A DNA stretch of 64,000 nucleotides from Clostridium_AT stratigraminis (lineage in GTDB: Bacteria > Bacillota > Clostridia > Clostridiales > Clostridiaceae), in NCBI RefSeq assembly GCF_045310675.1, contig NZ_JBJHZZ010000002.1, forward strand, positions 372,001 to 436,000. The letters run 5' to 3'. The position numbers and the translations under genes are program-made. This document shows positions 34,116-43,377 of the stretch, in pieces; position 1 is the stretch's first letter, and each line of letters begins with the position of its first letter. The notes beneath the pieces were generated by a model. It was not told where the DNA came from and did no database searches. It worked only from the letters and a program-made list of their open reading frames with translations.

Positions 34116-35876
34116 ATGAAAAAGGATTTTTCTTTAAGTAATGACAAAGTAATGATTAATTTTACTGTTAAGTATTGTGACACAATGGAAAAATTAATAG
34201 ATAGCAGTGGATTTAAAAGGGTTGTGACTTCTTATTTAGAAAAAATAATGTATAGAAGATCTAATATTTATAGATATTTAGAAAATAGTTTAGAACTTAA
34301 AGACATAGTTGAGCTAACTGATGAAATTATAAGACTCTTAAAGCTGCTTACAATAGAGAAATCAGATAATATAATAAAATTAAATGATAAATATAAGAGT
34401 ATTTTCTTAAGAAAGGAAAATTTTATTGATCTAATTGAAGATTTATATAACTTTTGGAGAAGGCTTGAAAGATACACTTTAATACACAACAGCAGAGTTA
34501 ATGGGTTGGAAGGATATGAGAGTGTAAGTTTTCTTGATGCTAATATTAATTTTTCAAAACTTGTACTTAATACCTATAGAAGAATAGAGGAACATATTTC
34601 AGGATATAAACCATCAGTATATAGGCAGCTTCCTGCCGGAGGGAATGCAGGTATTATTGTAAATAGCAATAAGTGGAATATACCAATGGAGTATAGTGTA
34701 TTAAAAAATATACCTTTTATTAGTTCAATAATGATTGATCCACCATTTATTTCATATCCTAAAAAAAATACAAGAGACGGAATTTTTATGGAGGTATTTA
34801 ATAATCCACTTATTAACATTAATTTAAATAAAGATCACTTTTTTTGTTTTCCAGCAAAGGTTGGAACCTTACTAGCTTATATTTATTTTCACAGGGATTT
34901 TATGTCACATGGAGTAACACTTTGCAATTTATTTGAAATGGCGAAGGAAGAGGAATATAAGGGTGTTAAGCCTGATATTATCTACGTCTTTGGAGCGCGG
35001 GCTAATAATAATAAAGTTGAAACAGTATTTTATGATGATAATGCAAATAATATTATGCTTGGCTTAGTGACCTATGGTAATGAAATAGATTATTTCGGGT
35101 ATATGAAAAAAATGACCTTAACCCTCCATAATTTAATTATGATAAAAAGAGGGTATCTTCCAATTCATGGCGCCATGGTTAATATAGTTATGAAAAATGG
35201 AAAAGCTGCAAATGTAGTAATAATGGGAGATAGCGGGGCAGGGAAGTCTGAAAGTCTAGAAGCATTCAGGGGCTTAAGTGAAGATTATATTAGCGACATG
35301 ACTGTGGTCTTTGATGATATGGGAGTACTGAAGCTTAATGATACAGGTAAAGCCCTAGGCTATGGAACTGAAACAGGAGCATTTGTAAGATTGGATGATT
35401 TAGATCAAGGCTATGCCTTTAAGGAGATAGATAGAAGTATATTTATGAATCCAGATAAAATAAATGCAAGGCTTGTTATGCCTGTATCAACCTATAAAGA
35501 AGTAGTTAAGGGATACCCTATTGATTTATTATTTTATGCCAATAATTATGAAGAGGTTATGGAGGGTAATTCTGAAATTGAATACTTTCTATCTCCTAAG
35601 GCAGCAATAGAAATTTTTAGGGAGGGTGCAAGAATGGCTAAAGGCACAACTACCGAAAAGGGTCTAGTAAAATCATATTTTGCAAATCCCTTTGGACCGG
35701 TGCAAAGAAGAGAGGATATGGAAAAACTTTTACCTATGTATTTTAATAATTTCTTTACAACAGGAGTAAAGGTTGGACAAATAAATACATGTTTAGCCAT
35801 AGAAGGTAAAGAAAAAGAAGGCCCTAAAAAAGCTGCAATTAAATTATTTGAAATAATTAAGAATTTACAAAGCTAA
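34116..35876 (+). CDS. PEPCK/HprK-like P-loop protein of unknown function
   Basis: 586 residues. The N-terminal 250 residues match nothing I recognise. From about 340 the protein has an HPr-kinase-like core: HGAMVNIV, P-loop GDSGAGKSES (371-380) and the second acidic motif VFDDMGVLK. The order of later blocks (TETGAFVRLDD, NARLVMPVSTY, LLFYANN) follows PEP carboxykinase. It may be a nucleotide-dependent kinase or carboxykinase relative. Automatic annotation could name it PEPCK, but the P-loop is closer to HprK and the protein starts differently. It stands alone, with GGAGG before the ATG. Confidence 0.6.
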   Translation: MKKDFSLSNDKVMINFTVKYCDTMEKLIDSSGFKRVVTSYLEKIMYRRSNIYRYLENSLELKDIVELTDEIIRLLKLLTIEKSDNIIKLNDKYKSIFLRKENFIDLIEDLYNFWRRLERYTLIHNSRVNGLEGYESVSFLDANINFSKLVLNTYRRIEEHISGYKPSVYRQLPAGGNAGIIVNSNKWNIPMEYSVLKNIPFISSIMIDPPFISYPKKNTRDGIFMEVFNNPLININLNKDHFFCFPAKVGTLLAYIYFHRDFMSHGVTLCNLFEMAKEEEYKGVKPDIIYVFGARANNNKVETVFYDDNANNIMLGLVTYGNEIDYFGYMKKMTLTLHNLIMIKRGYLPIHGAMVNIVMKNGKAANVVIMGDSGAGKSESLEAFRGLSEDYISDMTVVFDDMGVLKLNDTGKALGYGTETGAFVRLDDLDQGYAFKEIDRSIFMNPDKINARLVMPVSTYKEVVKGYPIDLLFYANNYEEVMEGNSEIEYFLSPKAAIEIFREGARMAKGTTTEKGLVKSYFANPFGPVQRREDMEKLLPMYFNNFFTTGVKVGQINTCLAIEGKEKEGPKKAAIKLFEIIKNLQS

Positions 35877-35916
35877 GTAAAAACTTTTTAAATCATATAA
35901 ATATTATTTACTAATT

Positions 35917-35959
35917 AAAAATGCAAACAACTTATTTTTAAGCAGTTGTTTGCATTTTT
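35917..35959. terminator. Bidirectional terminator
   Basis: AAAAATGCAAACAACT pairs perfectly with AGTTGTTTGCATTTTT, with A and T runs serving both convergent genes. Confidence 0.9.
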
Positions 35960-35973
35960 AATTAATTCTGTAG

Positions 35974-36195
35974 TTATCTAACTACTTCGTCATGTCTATC
36001 ATAACCTCTATCTCTACCGAAGAATGAAATTGCATATATACCTGCAATACCTACAACGGCATATATTACTCTTGATAAAGTAGTCATTTCTCCAAAAAGA
36101 GCAGAGATTAAATTGAAGTTAAAAAAACCTATTAATCCCCAATTAACTGCACCAATTACGACAAACAATAAAACTAGAGCATCTAATGTTCTCAT
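35974..36195 (-). CDS. DUF378 small membrane protein
   Basis: 73 residues with two transmembrane helices. The motif VIGAVNWGLIGFF and the sequence around LSRVIYAVVGIAGIYAI match DUF378 proteins. The charged tail is RDRGYDRHDEVVR. The function is unknown. AAAGGAGA precedes the start on its strand. Confidence 0.85.
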   Translation of the reverse strand: MRTLDALVLLFVVIGAVNWGLIGFFNFNLISALFGEMTTLSRVIYAVVGIAGIYAISFFGRDRGYDRHDEVVR

Positions 36196-36313
36196 AATCC
36201 TATCTCCTTTACAAATATTTAGTCATTAATATTATCCGCGTATTTTTAAAAATTATGAAAAAAATTATGAAAAAAAATATTAAGTTTTTTACAGAATATA
36301 ATTTAAAAAGTTA

Positions 36314-36338
36314 ATAAAAAAAAGCCTTTATGGCTTTT
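36314..36338 (-). terminator. Terminator of the Lrp/AsnC gene
   Basis: On the minus strand AAAAGCC-ATAAA-GGCTTTT runs into a T tract. It overlaps the last bases of the gene. Confidence 0.8.
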
Positions 36339-36816
36339 AAAAATTGCAGTTCAATTTTATATTTCTATCTATGGGTTTAAGTAGTGAAATAAAAGCATTT
36401 GTACTCTGTACACCATTGATATTTTGAATTTTATTCATAAGTATATCCTGCAGATGGGAAACATTTTTACATAATAATTTAATAAAAATGGAATACTCTC
36501 CAGTTGTATAGTGAAGTTCTACTATTTCATCAATTGCTTTCATATCCTTTAATACTTCAGGATAAGAGGAAGCCTTGTCTAATTTTATACCTATAAAACA
36601 AGAGACATCATAACCAAGCTTTGTATTATCAACAATAAGCTTAGTTCCTGTTATAATTCCGATGTCTTCCATCTTTTTCATTCTAACATGAATAGTGCCT
36701 CCACTAACATGGCATTGCCTTGCAATCTCTAAAAATGGAGTCCTAGAATCATTAAAAAGTATACTTAATATTTGAAAATCTAAATCATCGAGTTGAAGAT
36801 TACATGCCCCATCCAT
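36337..36816 (-). CDS. Lrp/AsnC family transcriptional regulator
   Basis: 159 residues: an N-terminal winged helix (LDDLDFQILSILFNDSRTPF through VRMKKMEDIGII) and a C-terminal RAM ligand-binding domain. Such proteins sense amino acids. It is divergent from the small membrane protein at 37008, which may be its target. It is preceded by GGAGGT. Confidence 0.9.
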   Translation of the reverse strand: MDGACNLQLDDLDFQILSILFNDSRTPFLEIARQCHVSGGTIHVRMKKMEDIGIITGTKLIVDNTKLGYDVSCFIGIKLDKASSYPEVLKDMKAIDEIVELHYTTGEYSIFIKLLCKNVSHLQDILMNKIQNINGVQSTNAFISLLKPIDRNIKLNCNF

Positions 36817-37007
36817 AATTGACCTCCTGAAATATTACTCAGATTTATACAAGCTCATAAAAATATTATAACAGAAAAAAAGATGCTTGACAATTTTATA
36901 ACAAGTAATTTATTAAAATTTTTATTAATATTTATATATATTGATAAATTAGACCAAATGCTTCATAATAGTTATATATTAAATATCACGAATGGAGGTA
37001 AGATATT

Positions 37008-37385
37008 ATGCCAAGTTGGTTTAAATTAATTTTGGAAATGCTTATATTTGCCTTAGCTATTTTGCTTATCTACAATGGAATAAAATACTTCATTTTAGAT
37101 AAATTAAAGGTAAAGGTAAATAAGTGGGTAGTACTAGCAATTGCGTTTGTTTTTCTTGTTGTTCCGAGCTTCTTGGGTGTTGACCCAAAGAATCCACTTT
37201 GGGTTTATGGTCCTTCAGGAATATTTATTATTCTTTTCCTTTGGTTTATTGATTTAAGCGGCTGGAACAAGAGAAAAACAGCAGATAGTACTTCAACTAG
37301 CACTTACTATAAAAAAGGAAATAAAAAGGATATTAAAATAAAGCCTAAAGCAAAGCCCAATAGAGTAAAAAATAAAAAGGATTAA
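37008..37385 (+). CDS. Small membrane protein with lysine-rich tail
   Basis: 125 residues. Three hydrophobic segments lie at about 6-27, 40-58 and 68-84. The cytosolic tail from 88 is very basic (KKGNKKDIKIKPKAKPNRV). I do not recognise a family. The basic tail could touch nucleic acid or lipid head groups, which is speculation. It is preceded by GGAGGT and by TTGACA at 36887. Confidence 0.7.
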   Translation: MPSWFKLILEMLIFALAILLIYNGIKYFILDKLKVKVNKWVVLAIAFVFLVVPSFLGVDPKNPLWVYGPSGIFIILFLWFIDLSGWNKRKTADSTSTSTYYKKGNKKDIKIKPKAKPNRVKNKKD

Positions 37386-37420
37386 ATTAAAGACATATGT
37401 CTTTAATTTAATCCTTTTAT
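37375..37420. terminator. 20-bp bidirectional terminator
   Basis: A perfect 20-bp stem starting AAAAGGATTAAATT and ending AATTTAATCCTTTT with an ATAT loop overlaps the end of the small membrane protein gene. It faces the convergent nrdJ gene. Confidence 0.9.
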
Positions 37421-37479
37421 TAATGTGACACGAGAATGTTTCTTGTGCCACATAGTGAAAAAATTATCAGGTATTAACT

Positions 37480-40400
37480 TTAGCTGCATCCGGTTGTGGA
37501 ACCGCAATCTAAACATACCTTACAGGTTCCATTCATGACCATCCTTGTACTTGAACAGTTAGGACATGTAGCTCCATATAATTTTACACCATCCTCACCA
37601 TTTTTGTGAGGATGCTCAGGCTGAGCTGCAGCTACTTCTTCGCTTATGCTGCTGCTAGAAGTATGTTGATGATATGGAGAGTTTTCTGCAGCTTCAGGCT
37701 TAACTTGGCATCTAGTATAATCTCCAAGTTCAATGTCTATTATCTTGCTAATAAGATCAGAAATTGAGCTTACATGTTTAATATAAGGGTGTTTTTGTAC
37801 AAAACCATAGGGCTCATATTTTTGTCCTCTAAGCATTCTAGCAATATCTCTTGGCGGAACATGATATTGAAGCATAACTGAAATTGATTTAGACAGTGAA
37901 TTTAAGAGTCCAGTTATTATTGTGCCTTCTCTATCGGTAGTAATATATATTTCAGAAATCTCACCGTCCTCGCGTCTATTGACGGTTGTATATACTTTCA
38001 CATCTTCGATTTGAGCTGGATGAGTTGTTCCGTATCTTATCCCAGTAGGTTTATCCCTTTTAGAATAATGCCTTTCAGATTGAAACTCCTTCGCCTTTTG
38101 AAGAAGCTGTGAGTAAGTAAGGCTTTCTAAATTTACTTCTTCACTTTCTGAAAGAAGGTTAGTATTAAGCGGCTGAGCGGCCTTAGAGGAGTCTCTATAA
38201 AGAGTAATTCCTTTTATCCCCAGTTCCCAGGAAGTGAGAACTACTTCTTTAAAGTCATCCACAGAAGCATTTTTTGGAAGATTTACTGTCTTTGAAACAG
38301 CTCCTGAAATAAGTGGAGTTATAGCCGCAACCATAGCTACATGTCCCATAGGCTTAATATATCTATCTCCACTACCACATTTATTCGCTGTATCAAATAT
38401 AGCTAAATGCTCCTCTTTTAGATGTGGAGCTCCTTCGATTTTACCATCTAAAATTCTCTCATATTCATAGCTATTTTCAAATACTGTCTCTTTTCTCAGA
38501 ACATAATCTAAAATTTCCTCAATCTCTTCGCTTGAGTAGTTTAAGTTTTCTAGGGATATTTTAAGGCATGGATTTACTACTGTCATATATCCGCCGCCTA
38601 CAAGCTTTTTATATACAATGTGGCTAAAGAAAGGCTCAATAGAGGTGGCAGTACAATCCATAGCAAATGAAATTGTGCCTGTAGGAGCAATTACCGAAAC
38701 CTGAGCATTCCTATAACCATATTTATTTCCATATACTAAAGCATTTTGCCATATATTTTTTAAAGAATCACTTAATGAAGTTAGCTCTAAGCTTTTCAAC
38801 ATTTCATGGTTAACTTTTACGGGATTATAATTTAAACCTTCATAGTCAGAAGCTTCAGCACCGGCTACCCTTGCATGATTCCTAATAACTCTTAGCATAT
38901 ATTCCTTATTAATATCATATTTTCTAAATGGGCCTGCCTTTTCTGCCATTAATGAAGAAACATAATAGGAATGACCAGTCATAATTCCTATTAATGATGA
39001 AGCTATTGCCCTGCTTTCTTCAGAATTATAAGGAAATCCAAGCACCATAAAAAGTGCAGCTAAGTTAGACAAACCTAAACCTGTAGTTCTAAACATGTAA
39101 GTTTTTCTAGCTATGTCTTCAGTAGGAAATTGCCCCCAATGAATGGAAGCTTCAAGTGCAAGCTGAATTAACCCTACAAAATGTATGTATCCTTGGGTAT
39201 CAAAACTTTTTGTTTCATGATCATAGAACTTAAATATATTTATGGATGCCAAGTTACAGGAGGTATCATCTAAAAAAGCATATTCGCCGCAAGGATTTGT
39301 GGAATTTATTCTATTATGTTTTGCGTTATAAAGTCCATCTTCACCAGCAGGACAAGTATGCCAAGCGTTAAAAGTATCATCGAATTGTGGAGCTGGGTCT
39401 GCGCAATGCCATGCGGAATTATTAAATTTATCCCAAAGCTCTTTAACTTTAATATTCCTATTGACCTTAGTGTCCATTCTGCCTTTTAGCTCAATTTCTT
39501 CATCTGGATTTAAATTTAACTCCTTAACCTTTTTCATAAATTCATCAGAAAATCTTATTGAATTATTACTGTTTTGTCCTGAAACAGTTTCGTAAGCTTC
39601 TCCGTCAATATCCATATCATAGCCCATTTTACCTAAGGCTCTAACCTTATCTTCTTCCTTTGCCTTCCAAGTAATAAAATCCATAACCTCAGGGTGATCA
39701 ACATCAAGACAAACCATTTTTGCTGCTCTTCTAGTAGTGCCGCCAGATTTAATTGCTCCAGCATTTCTATCAAGGCCTTTTAGAAAGCTCATTAGTCCTG
39801 AAGAAACTCCGCCACCAGAAAGTTTTTCACCTTTTGCTCTAAGGGTTGAAAAGTTTGTTCCGGTTCCAGAACCTCCTTTAAAAAGTTTTGTTTCTGTAAC
39901 AAATTGTTCAGAAATAGAATGTGCACCTAGAAGCTTATCTTCAATAGATACAATAAAACATGCTGAAGCCTGTGTCCGAGAATATGTATCTTCACATTCA
40001 ACAACCTTATTTAAGGATTCATTGTAGTAATAGTTTCCTTGTTTATTACCCTTAATACCATATGCTAGTGAAAGTCCTGTATTAAACCATTGTGGAGAAT
40101 TTGGGGCATACATCTGATTTAAGAGTCCAAAGACCATTTCGTCATAAAAAATACTTTTTTCATCCTCAGTTTCAATAATGCCTTCATCTACAAGTGCCTC
40201 AGCCCAAAAACTAACAAGCCTGTCAGCTACCATTTTCATACTGTTTTCATAACCTAAACTATTAGGAACTCCAGCTCTTCTAAAATATTTTGATGCAATT
40301 ATATTACATGCATTTTGTGAATAGTCTTCGGGGAATTCTAGATCCTTCATATCTATAATTACCTTCGAAGTTTTATAATCTTTTAAAAATACATCAACAT

Positions 40401-40521
40401 TTTTCCAATTAAATAGATCATATACTGTTTTAGTGCTATCATTTTCTAATTCTTTGGTATACACTCTTTTAAGTATTGAATTTAAATGAATTGGTTTTTT
40501 ATCCTTTGATGTGCTGTCCAT
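37480..40521 (-). CDS. nrdJ: Adenosylcobalamin-dependent (class II) ribonucleotide reductase
   Basis: 1013 residues. Ribonucleotide reductase core motifs are readable: NSPQWFNTG, GGSGTGTNFSTLR, NPCGEYAFLDDTSCNL and APTGTISFAMD. The C-terminus has the zinc-finger-like tail CPNCSSTRMVMNGTCKVCL. This is the B12-dependent form, which works with or without oxygen. It reduces ribonucleoside diphosphates to deoxy forms. It is monocistronic on the minus strand, and two NrdR boxes lie just upstream. Confidence 0.94.
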   Translation of the reverse strand: MDSTSKDKKPIHLNSILKRVYTKELENDSTKTVYDLFNWKNVDVFLKDYKTSKVIIDMKDLEFPEDYSQNACNIIASKYFRRAGVPNSLGYENSMKMVADRLVSFWAEALVDEGIIETEDEKSIFYDEMVFGLLNQMYAPNSPQWFNTGLSLAYGIKGNKQGNYYYNESLNKVVECEDTYSRTQASACFIVSIEDKLLGAHSISEQFVTETKLFKGGSGTGTNFSTLRAKGEKLSGGGVSSGLMSFLKGLDRNAGAIKSGGTTRRAAKMVCLDVDHPEVMDFITWKAKEEDKVRALGKMGYDMDIDGEAYETVSGQNSNNSIRFSDEFMKKVKELNLNPDEEIELKGRMDTKVNRNIKVKELWDKFNNSAWHCADPAPQFDDTFNAWHTCPAGEDGLYNAKHNRINSTNPCGEYAFLDDTSCNLASINIFKFYDHETKSFDTQGYIHFVGLIQLALEASIHWGQFPTEDIARKTYMFRTTGLGLSNLAALFMVLGFPYNSEESRAIASSLIGIMTGHSYYVSSLMAEKAGPFRKYDINKEYMLRVIRNHARVAGAEASDYEGLNYNPVKVNHEMLKSLELTSLSDSLKNIWQNALVYGNKYGYRNAQVSVIAPTGTISFAMDCTATSIEPFFSHIVYKKLVGGGYMTVVNPCLKISLENLNYSSEEIEEILDYVLRKETVFENSYEYERILDGKIEGAPHLKEEHLAIFDTANKCGSGDRYIKPMGHVAMVAAITPLISGAVSKTVNLPKNASVDDFKEVVLTSWELGIKGITLYRDSSKAAQPLNTNLLSESEEVNLESLTYSQLLQKAKEFQSERHYSKRDKPTGIRYGTTHPAQIEDVKVYTTVNRREDGEISEIYITTDREGTIITGLLNSLSKSISVMLQYHVPPRDIARMLRGQKYEPYGFVQKHPYIKHVSSISDLISKIIDIELGDYTRCQVKPEAAENSPYHQHTSSSSISEEVAAAQPEHPHKNGEDGVKLYGATCPNCSSTRMVMNGTCKVCLDCGSTTGCS

Positions 40522-40544
40522 AGCTCAACCCCCAATATATAAAT

Positions 40545-40591
40545 TACCTATATGTAGTAGTAAAAATGTTTAAATATACCATATATAGTGT
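40545..40591 (-). promoter_or_regulatory. Tandem NrdR boxes upstream of nrdJ
   Basis: The box at 40576-40591 (minus strand ACACTATATATGGTAT) matches the NrdR consensus ACACWATATNTWGTGT at about 14 of 16 positions. A weaker box (about 11 of 16) lies at 40545-40560. Their centres are 31 bp apart, the spacing typical of NrdR sites. The rest of the 40592-40838 gap is AT-rich without another clear feature. Confidence 0.75.
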
Positions 40592-40838
40592 CACTCTAAT
40601 ATTATAATTTATTTTATTATATAATTCAATAATATTATCGATATATATATTCTTATGATTATACCCTAGATAGTATATTTAAAATGAATGTAAAACTTTC
40701 TTCCAAGCTATATGATTCTATTTATAAGTTTTTTTAACAGCTCAATATTATTAAAATTATTAATAGCTTGAATAAATGGAAGGTTTATGAAATAATATTA
40801 ACTATGAATACTGAAAAATAAATTTAGGGGGAATTTAT

Positions 40839-41045
40839 ATGGGAGTACTTAATAATTTAGGCTTAAGTGCACTATTTGGAATTTTAGGAATAGTAATAAT
40901 GGCTATAGGATATATTATTTTCGACAAAATGATACCGCTTGACTTTAACAAAGAACTTGAAAAAAATAATGTAGCTGTGGCTATTGTCATAGCAGGTCTT
41001 TTAATCGGCATAGCAATAATAGTATCTAGAGTCGTTGCTGCATAG
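40839..41045 (+). CDS. DUF350 small membrane protein
   Basis: 68 residues with two transmembrane helices (LSALFGILGIVIMAIGYIIF and AVAIVIAGLLIGIAIIVSRV). The spacer PLDFNKELEKNN between them is typical of DUF350. It forms part of ill-defined envelope proteins. The ribosome-binding site is AGGGGG. Confidence 0.82.
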   Translation: MGVLNNLGLSALFGILGIVIMAIGYIIFDKMIPLDFNKELEKNNVAVAIVIAGLLIGIAIIVSRVVAA

Positions 41046-41053
41046 CAAAAATG

Positions 41054-41086
41054 GCTTCTACTTAAAAGGTAGAAGCTTTTTATTTT
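41054..41086 (+). terminator. Terminator after DUF350 gene
   Basis: GCTTCTAC pairs with GTAGAAGC and is followed by TTTTTATTTTC. Confidence 0.85.
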
Positions 41087-41176
41087 CTATATTTTATTGA
41101 TTTTCTTACAATTAAGGATTTTCTTTTTTTTAGTGGTATGATAATTAGTATTACGAAATAAAGCGAGGATGAATTA

Positions 41177-41539
41177 ATGAAACTCTTGAGACAATCTGCA
41201 ATAATACTAGTTATGTGTTTATTGGGTGAGATGATTAATAAAATTTTTAATATACCTATTCCGGGAAATGTACTTGGGATGGTATTACTCTTAATTTTCC
41301 TTTTAACAGGAATAATTAAATTGACGCATATTGATAAAGTAAGTGATTTTTTACTGGATCATTTAGCTTTCTTCTTTGTACCTGCAGGTGTACAAATCCT
41401 AACAAGCCTTGATATACTAAGAGGAAACTTGATTTCAATTTTATTAATAATTTTTATTTCTACAGTAATAGTTTTGGTAGTAACAGGATTTACTGTACAA
41501 ATTTTAATGGGAGGCTGCAGTAATGAAGGAAATAATTAG
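41177..41539 (+). CDS. lrgA: LrgA/CidA family protein
   Basis: 120 residues with four transmembrane helices. The conserved IPIPGNVLGMVLL and FFFVPAGVQIL are present. LrgA-type proteins are holin-like and act with LrgB in murein turnover, or as pyruvate and related transporters. It overlaps lrgB by 17 bp. No LytTR regulator is adjacent. Confidence 0.9.
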   Translation: MKLLRQSAIILVMCLLGEMINKIFNIPIPGNVLGMVLLLIFLLTGIIKLTHIDKVSDFLLDHLAFFFVPAGVQILTSLDILRGNLISILLIIFISTVIVLVVTGFTVQILMGGCSNEGNN

Positions 41540-42230
41540 TACTCCCCTATTTGGCATTACCATTTCACTTATAGCTTATGAAATTGGAATTTATTTAAAC
41601 AAGAAAACAAAATTAGCTGTCCTTAATCCTTTATTTGTAAGCCAAGCTCTAATAATATTGCTATTATTAACCGCTAATATAAAATTTGAAGATTACAATA
41701 AAGGAGGCCAGTTTATTTCCTTCTTCTTAGCACCAGCAACAGTAGTACTTGCAGTGCCGCTTTATAAAAAGATTAACGTGCTTAAATCAAACGCCCTGCC
41801 TATAATAGCAGGTATAACAATTGGCTCAACCTGTGGAATGCTATGTGTTATTTTTCTAGCAAAACTTTTTAATGTAAGCATTGCATTAAAGAGTTCTCTA
41901 GTGCCTAAATCAGTTACTACCCCAATAGGAGTTGCAATCTCCAGTCAGCTTAATGGCATACCATCTGTTACCGTTGCAGCAATTATAATTACAGGTATTT
42001 TTGGCGCAATAGCCGGGCCATTTATCTGTAAGATTTTCAAAATAAAAGATAAGGTTTCAATAGGAGTAGCAATTGGAACTGCCTCACACGCCCTAGGAAC
42101 TACAAAGGCTGTAGAAATAGGTGAAACGGAAGGCGCTATGAGCAGTCTAGCTGTAGGAATTGCCGGACTTTTTACAGTTATAATAGCTCCCTTGTTAGTT
42201 AAGGTATTTGTTATGTTAAAATTATTTTAA
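41523..42230 (+). CDS. lrgB: LrgB family protein
   Basis: 235 residues with about eight hydrophobic segments. The signatures SVTTPIGVAIS and GTASHALGTTKAVEIGE are intact. It works with LrgA, whose gene overlaps its start. GGGAGG lies at the right distance. Confidence 0.92.
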   Translation: MKEIISTPLFGITISLIAYEIGIYLNKKTKLAVLNPLFVSQALIILLLLTANIKFEDYNKGGQFISFFLAPATVVLAVPLYKKINVLKSNALPIIAGITIGSTCGMLCVIFLAKLFNVSIALKSSLVPKSVTTPIGVAISSQLNGIPSVTVAAIIITGIFGAIAGPFICKIFKIKDKVSIGVAIGTASHALGTTKAVEIGETEGAMSSLAVGIAGLFTVIIAPLLVKVFVMLKLF

Positions 42231-42377
42231 ACACTAAGCTCTCTTAATAATTGATACAGTTAATAGTTTATAAAAATTAAGAAAAGTATTTTTAAGCTAA
42301 TTTAAATTTTATTGAATTCAGTTAAAATAAAGTGGTAAAATGAACTAAAATAAAATTATTTTGTATTGGAGGCAATT

Positions 42378-42875
42378 ATGTTTAAATTAGATGTTTTAGA
42401 TAAAATGAATACTGAACAAAAATATAAATATATGCTTATACTATTAGAAGGGCAATTAAGTTCAGAAAAGGACAACCTAGCTAACTTATGCAACGCTGGG
42501 GCAATTATTAAGGCTGTTATAGATAGATTGAATTGGGCTGGTTTTTATATTATGAGAAGTGATGAATTAATTCTTGGACCATTTCAAGGCCTTCCTGCTT
42601 GCAATAGGATTAAGCTAGGTAATGGAGTTTGCGGAACTGCCGCTTTAGAAAAAAAGGTACAAAGAATAAAAAATGTTCATGATTTTCCAGGGCATATAGC
42701 CTGTGACTCAGCCTCTAATTCTGAATTAGTAATTCCAATAATTAAAGATGAAGTTGTTTATGGCGTTTTAGACTTGGATAGTCCGGAACAAAATAGATTT
42801 AGCGAATTAGAAGAAAAATATTTAGTTTTATTTGTTGAAAAATTAAACCAGTATATAGACTGGAAAAGTGTATAA
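42378..42875 (+). CDS. Free methionine-(R)-sulfoxide reductase (GAF domain)
   Basis: 165 residues from ATG 42378 behind GGAGG (a TTG at 42366 overlaps that site). It is a single GAF domain. The catalytic block reads GPFQGLPACNRI, GVCGTAA and FPGHIACDSASNSEL, with the three cysteines of the fRMsr family. It reduces free methionine-R-sulfoxide with thioredoxin. It appears monocistronic. Confidence 0.9.
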   Translation: MFKLDVLDKMNTEQKYKYMLILLEGQLSSEKDNLANLCNAGAIIKAVIDRLNWAGFYIMRSDELILGPFQGLPACNRIKLGNGVCGTAALEKKVQRIKNVHDFPGHIACDSASNSELVIPIIKDEVVYGVLDLDSPEQNRFSELEEKYLVLFVEKLNQYIDWKSV

Positions 42876-42898
42876 GAAGCTTAAAAGCTTCTTTTTTA
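42874..42898 (+). terminator. Terminator after fRMsr gene
   Basis: AAGAAGCTT and AAGCTTCTT form a short stem followed by TTTT, beginning at the stop codon. Confidence 0.8.
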
Positions 42899-43050
42899 AT
42901 AAATAAATATATGATAAAAAAGTGAATTAATAACCCATTATGTGATTAAATGCTAAAGTTGGTGTCAATAATTAAGTATATGGTGGACATGTTCTACATA
43001 TATTATAAAGAAACTTTATCCGTATTTTAAAATATAATGGGGGTATAAAC

Positions 43051-43314
43051 ATGAGAGGAGAATATGACATTGTTGAAGATCTAGAGCTTAGAGAAAGTAA
43101 ACTCAAGCTTAACAATAAATTTTCTAAGGTGTTAATAATAATATTAATATTTGCTATTTTATATGGGTTATGCTTTAATTTAGCTTATATTTTTTGCTAT
43201 AATAAGATTGAGAATAGCAATGATATGAAATTAAGTACTTCAAATAAAATTTATATAATAGAACAAAAGTTGAGAAAAGACTTAGACAATATCAATTTAA
43301 AAAACAAAAATTAA
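43051..43314 (+). CDS. Small single-pass membrane protein
   Basis: 87 residues. An acidic/basic cytosolic N-terminus is followed by one transmembrane helix at about 27-47 (VLIIILIFAILYGLCFNLAY) and a charged C-terminus. The length and one helix recall septum-formation or FtsL-like proteins, but I see no family signature. GGGGGT precedes the ATG. Confidence 0.6.
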   Translation: MRGEYDIVEDLELRESKLKLNNKFSKVLIIILIFAILYGLCFNLAYIFCYNKIENSNDMKLSTSNKIYIIEQKLRKDLDNINLKNKN

Positions 43315-43377
43315 ACTTTTCTTTAAGTTTTTTAATGTTATAATTTAATAAATGTATTTTGAATTTGGAGATTTATT

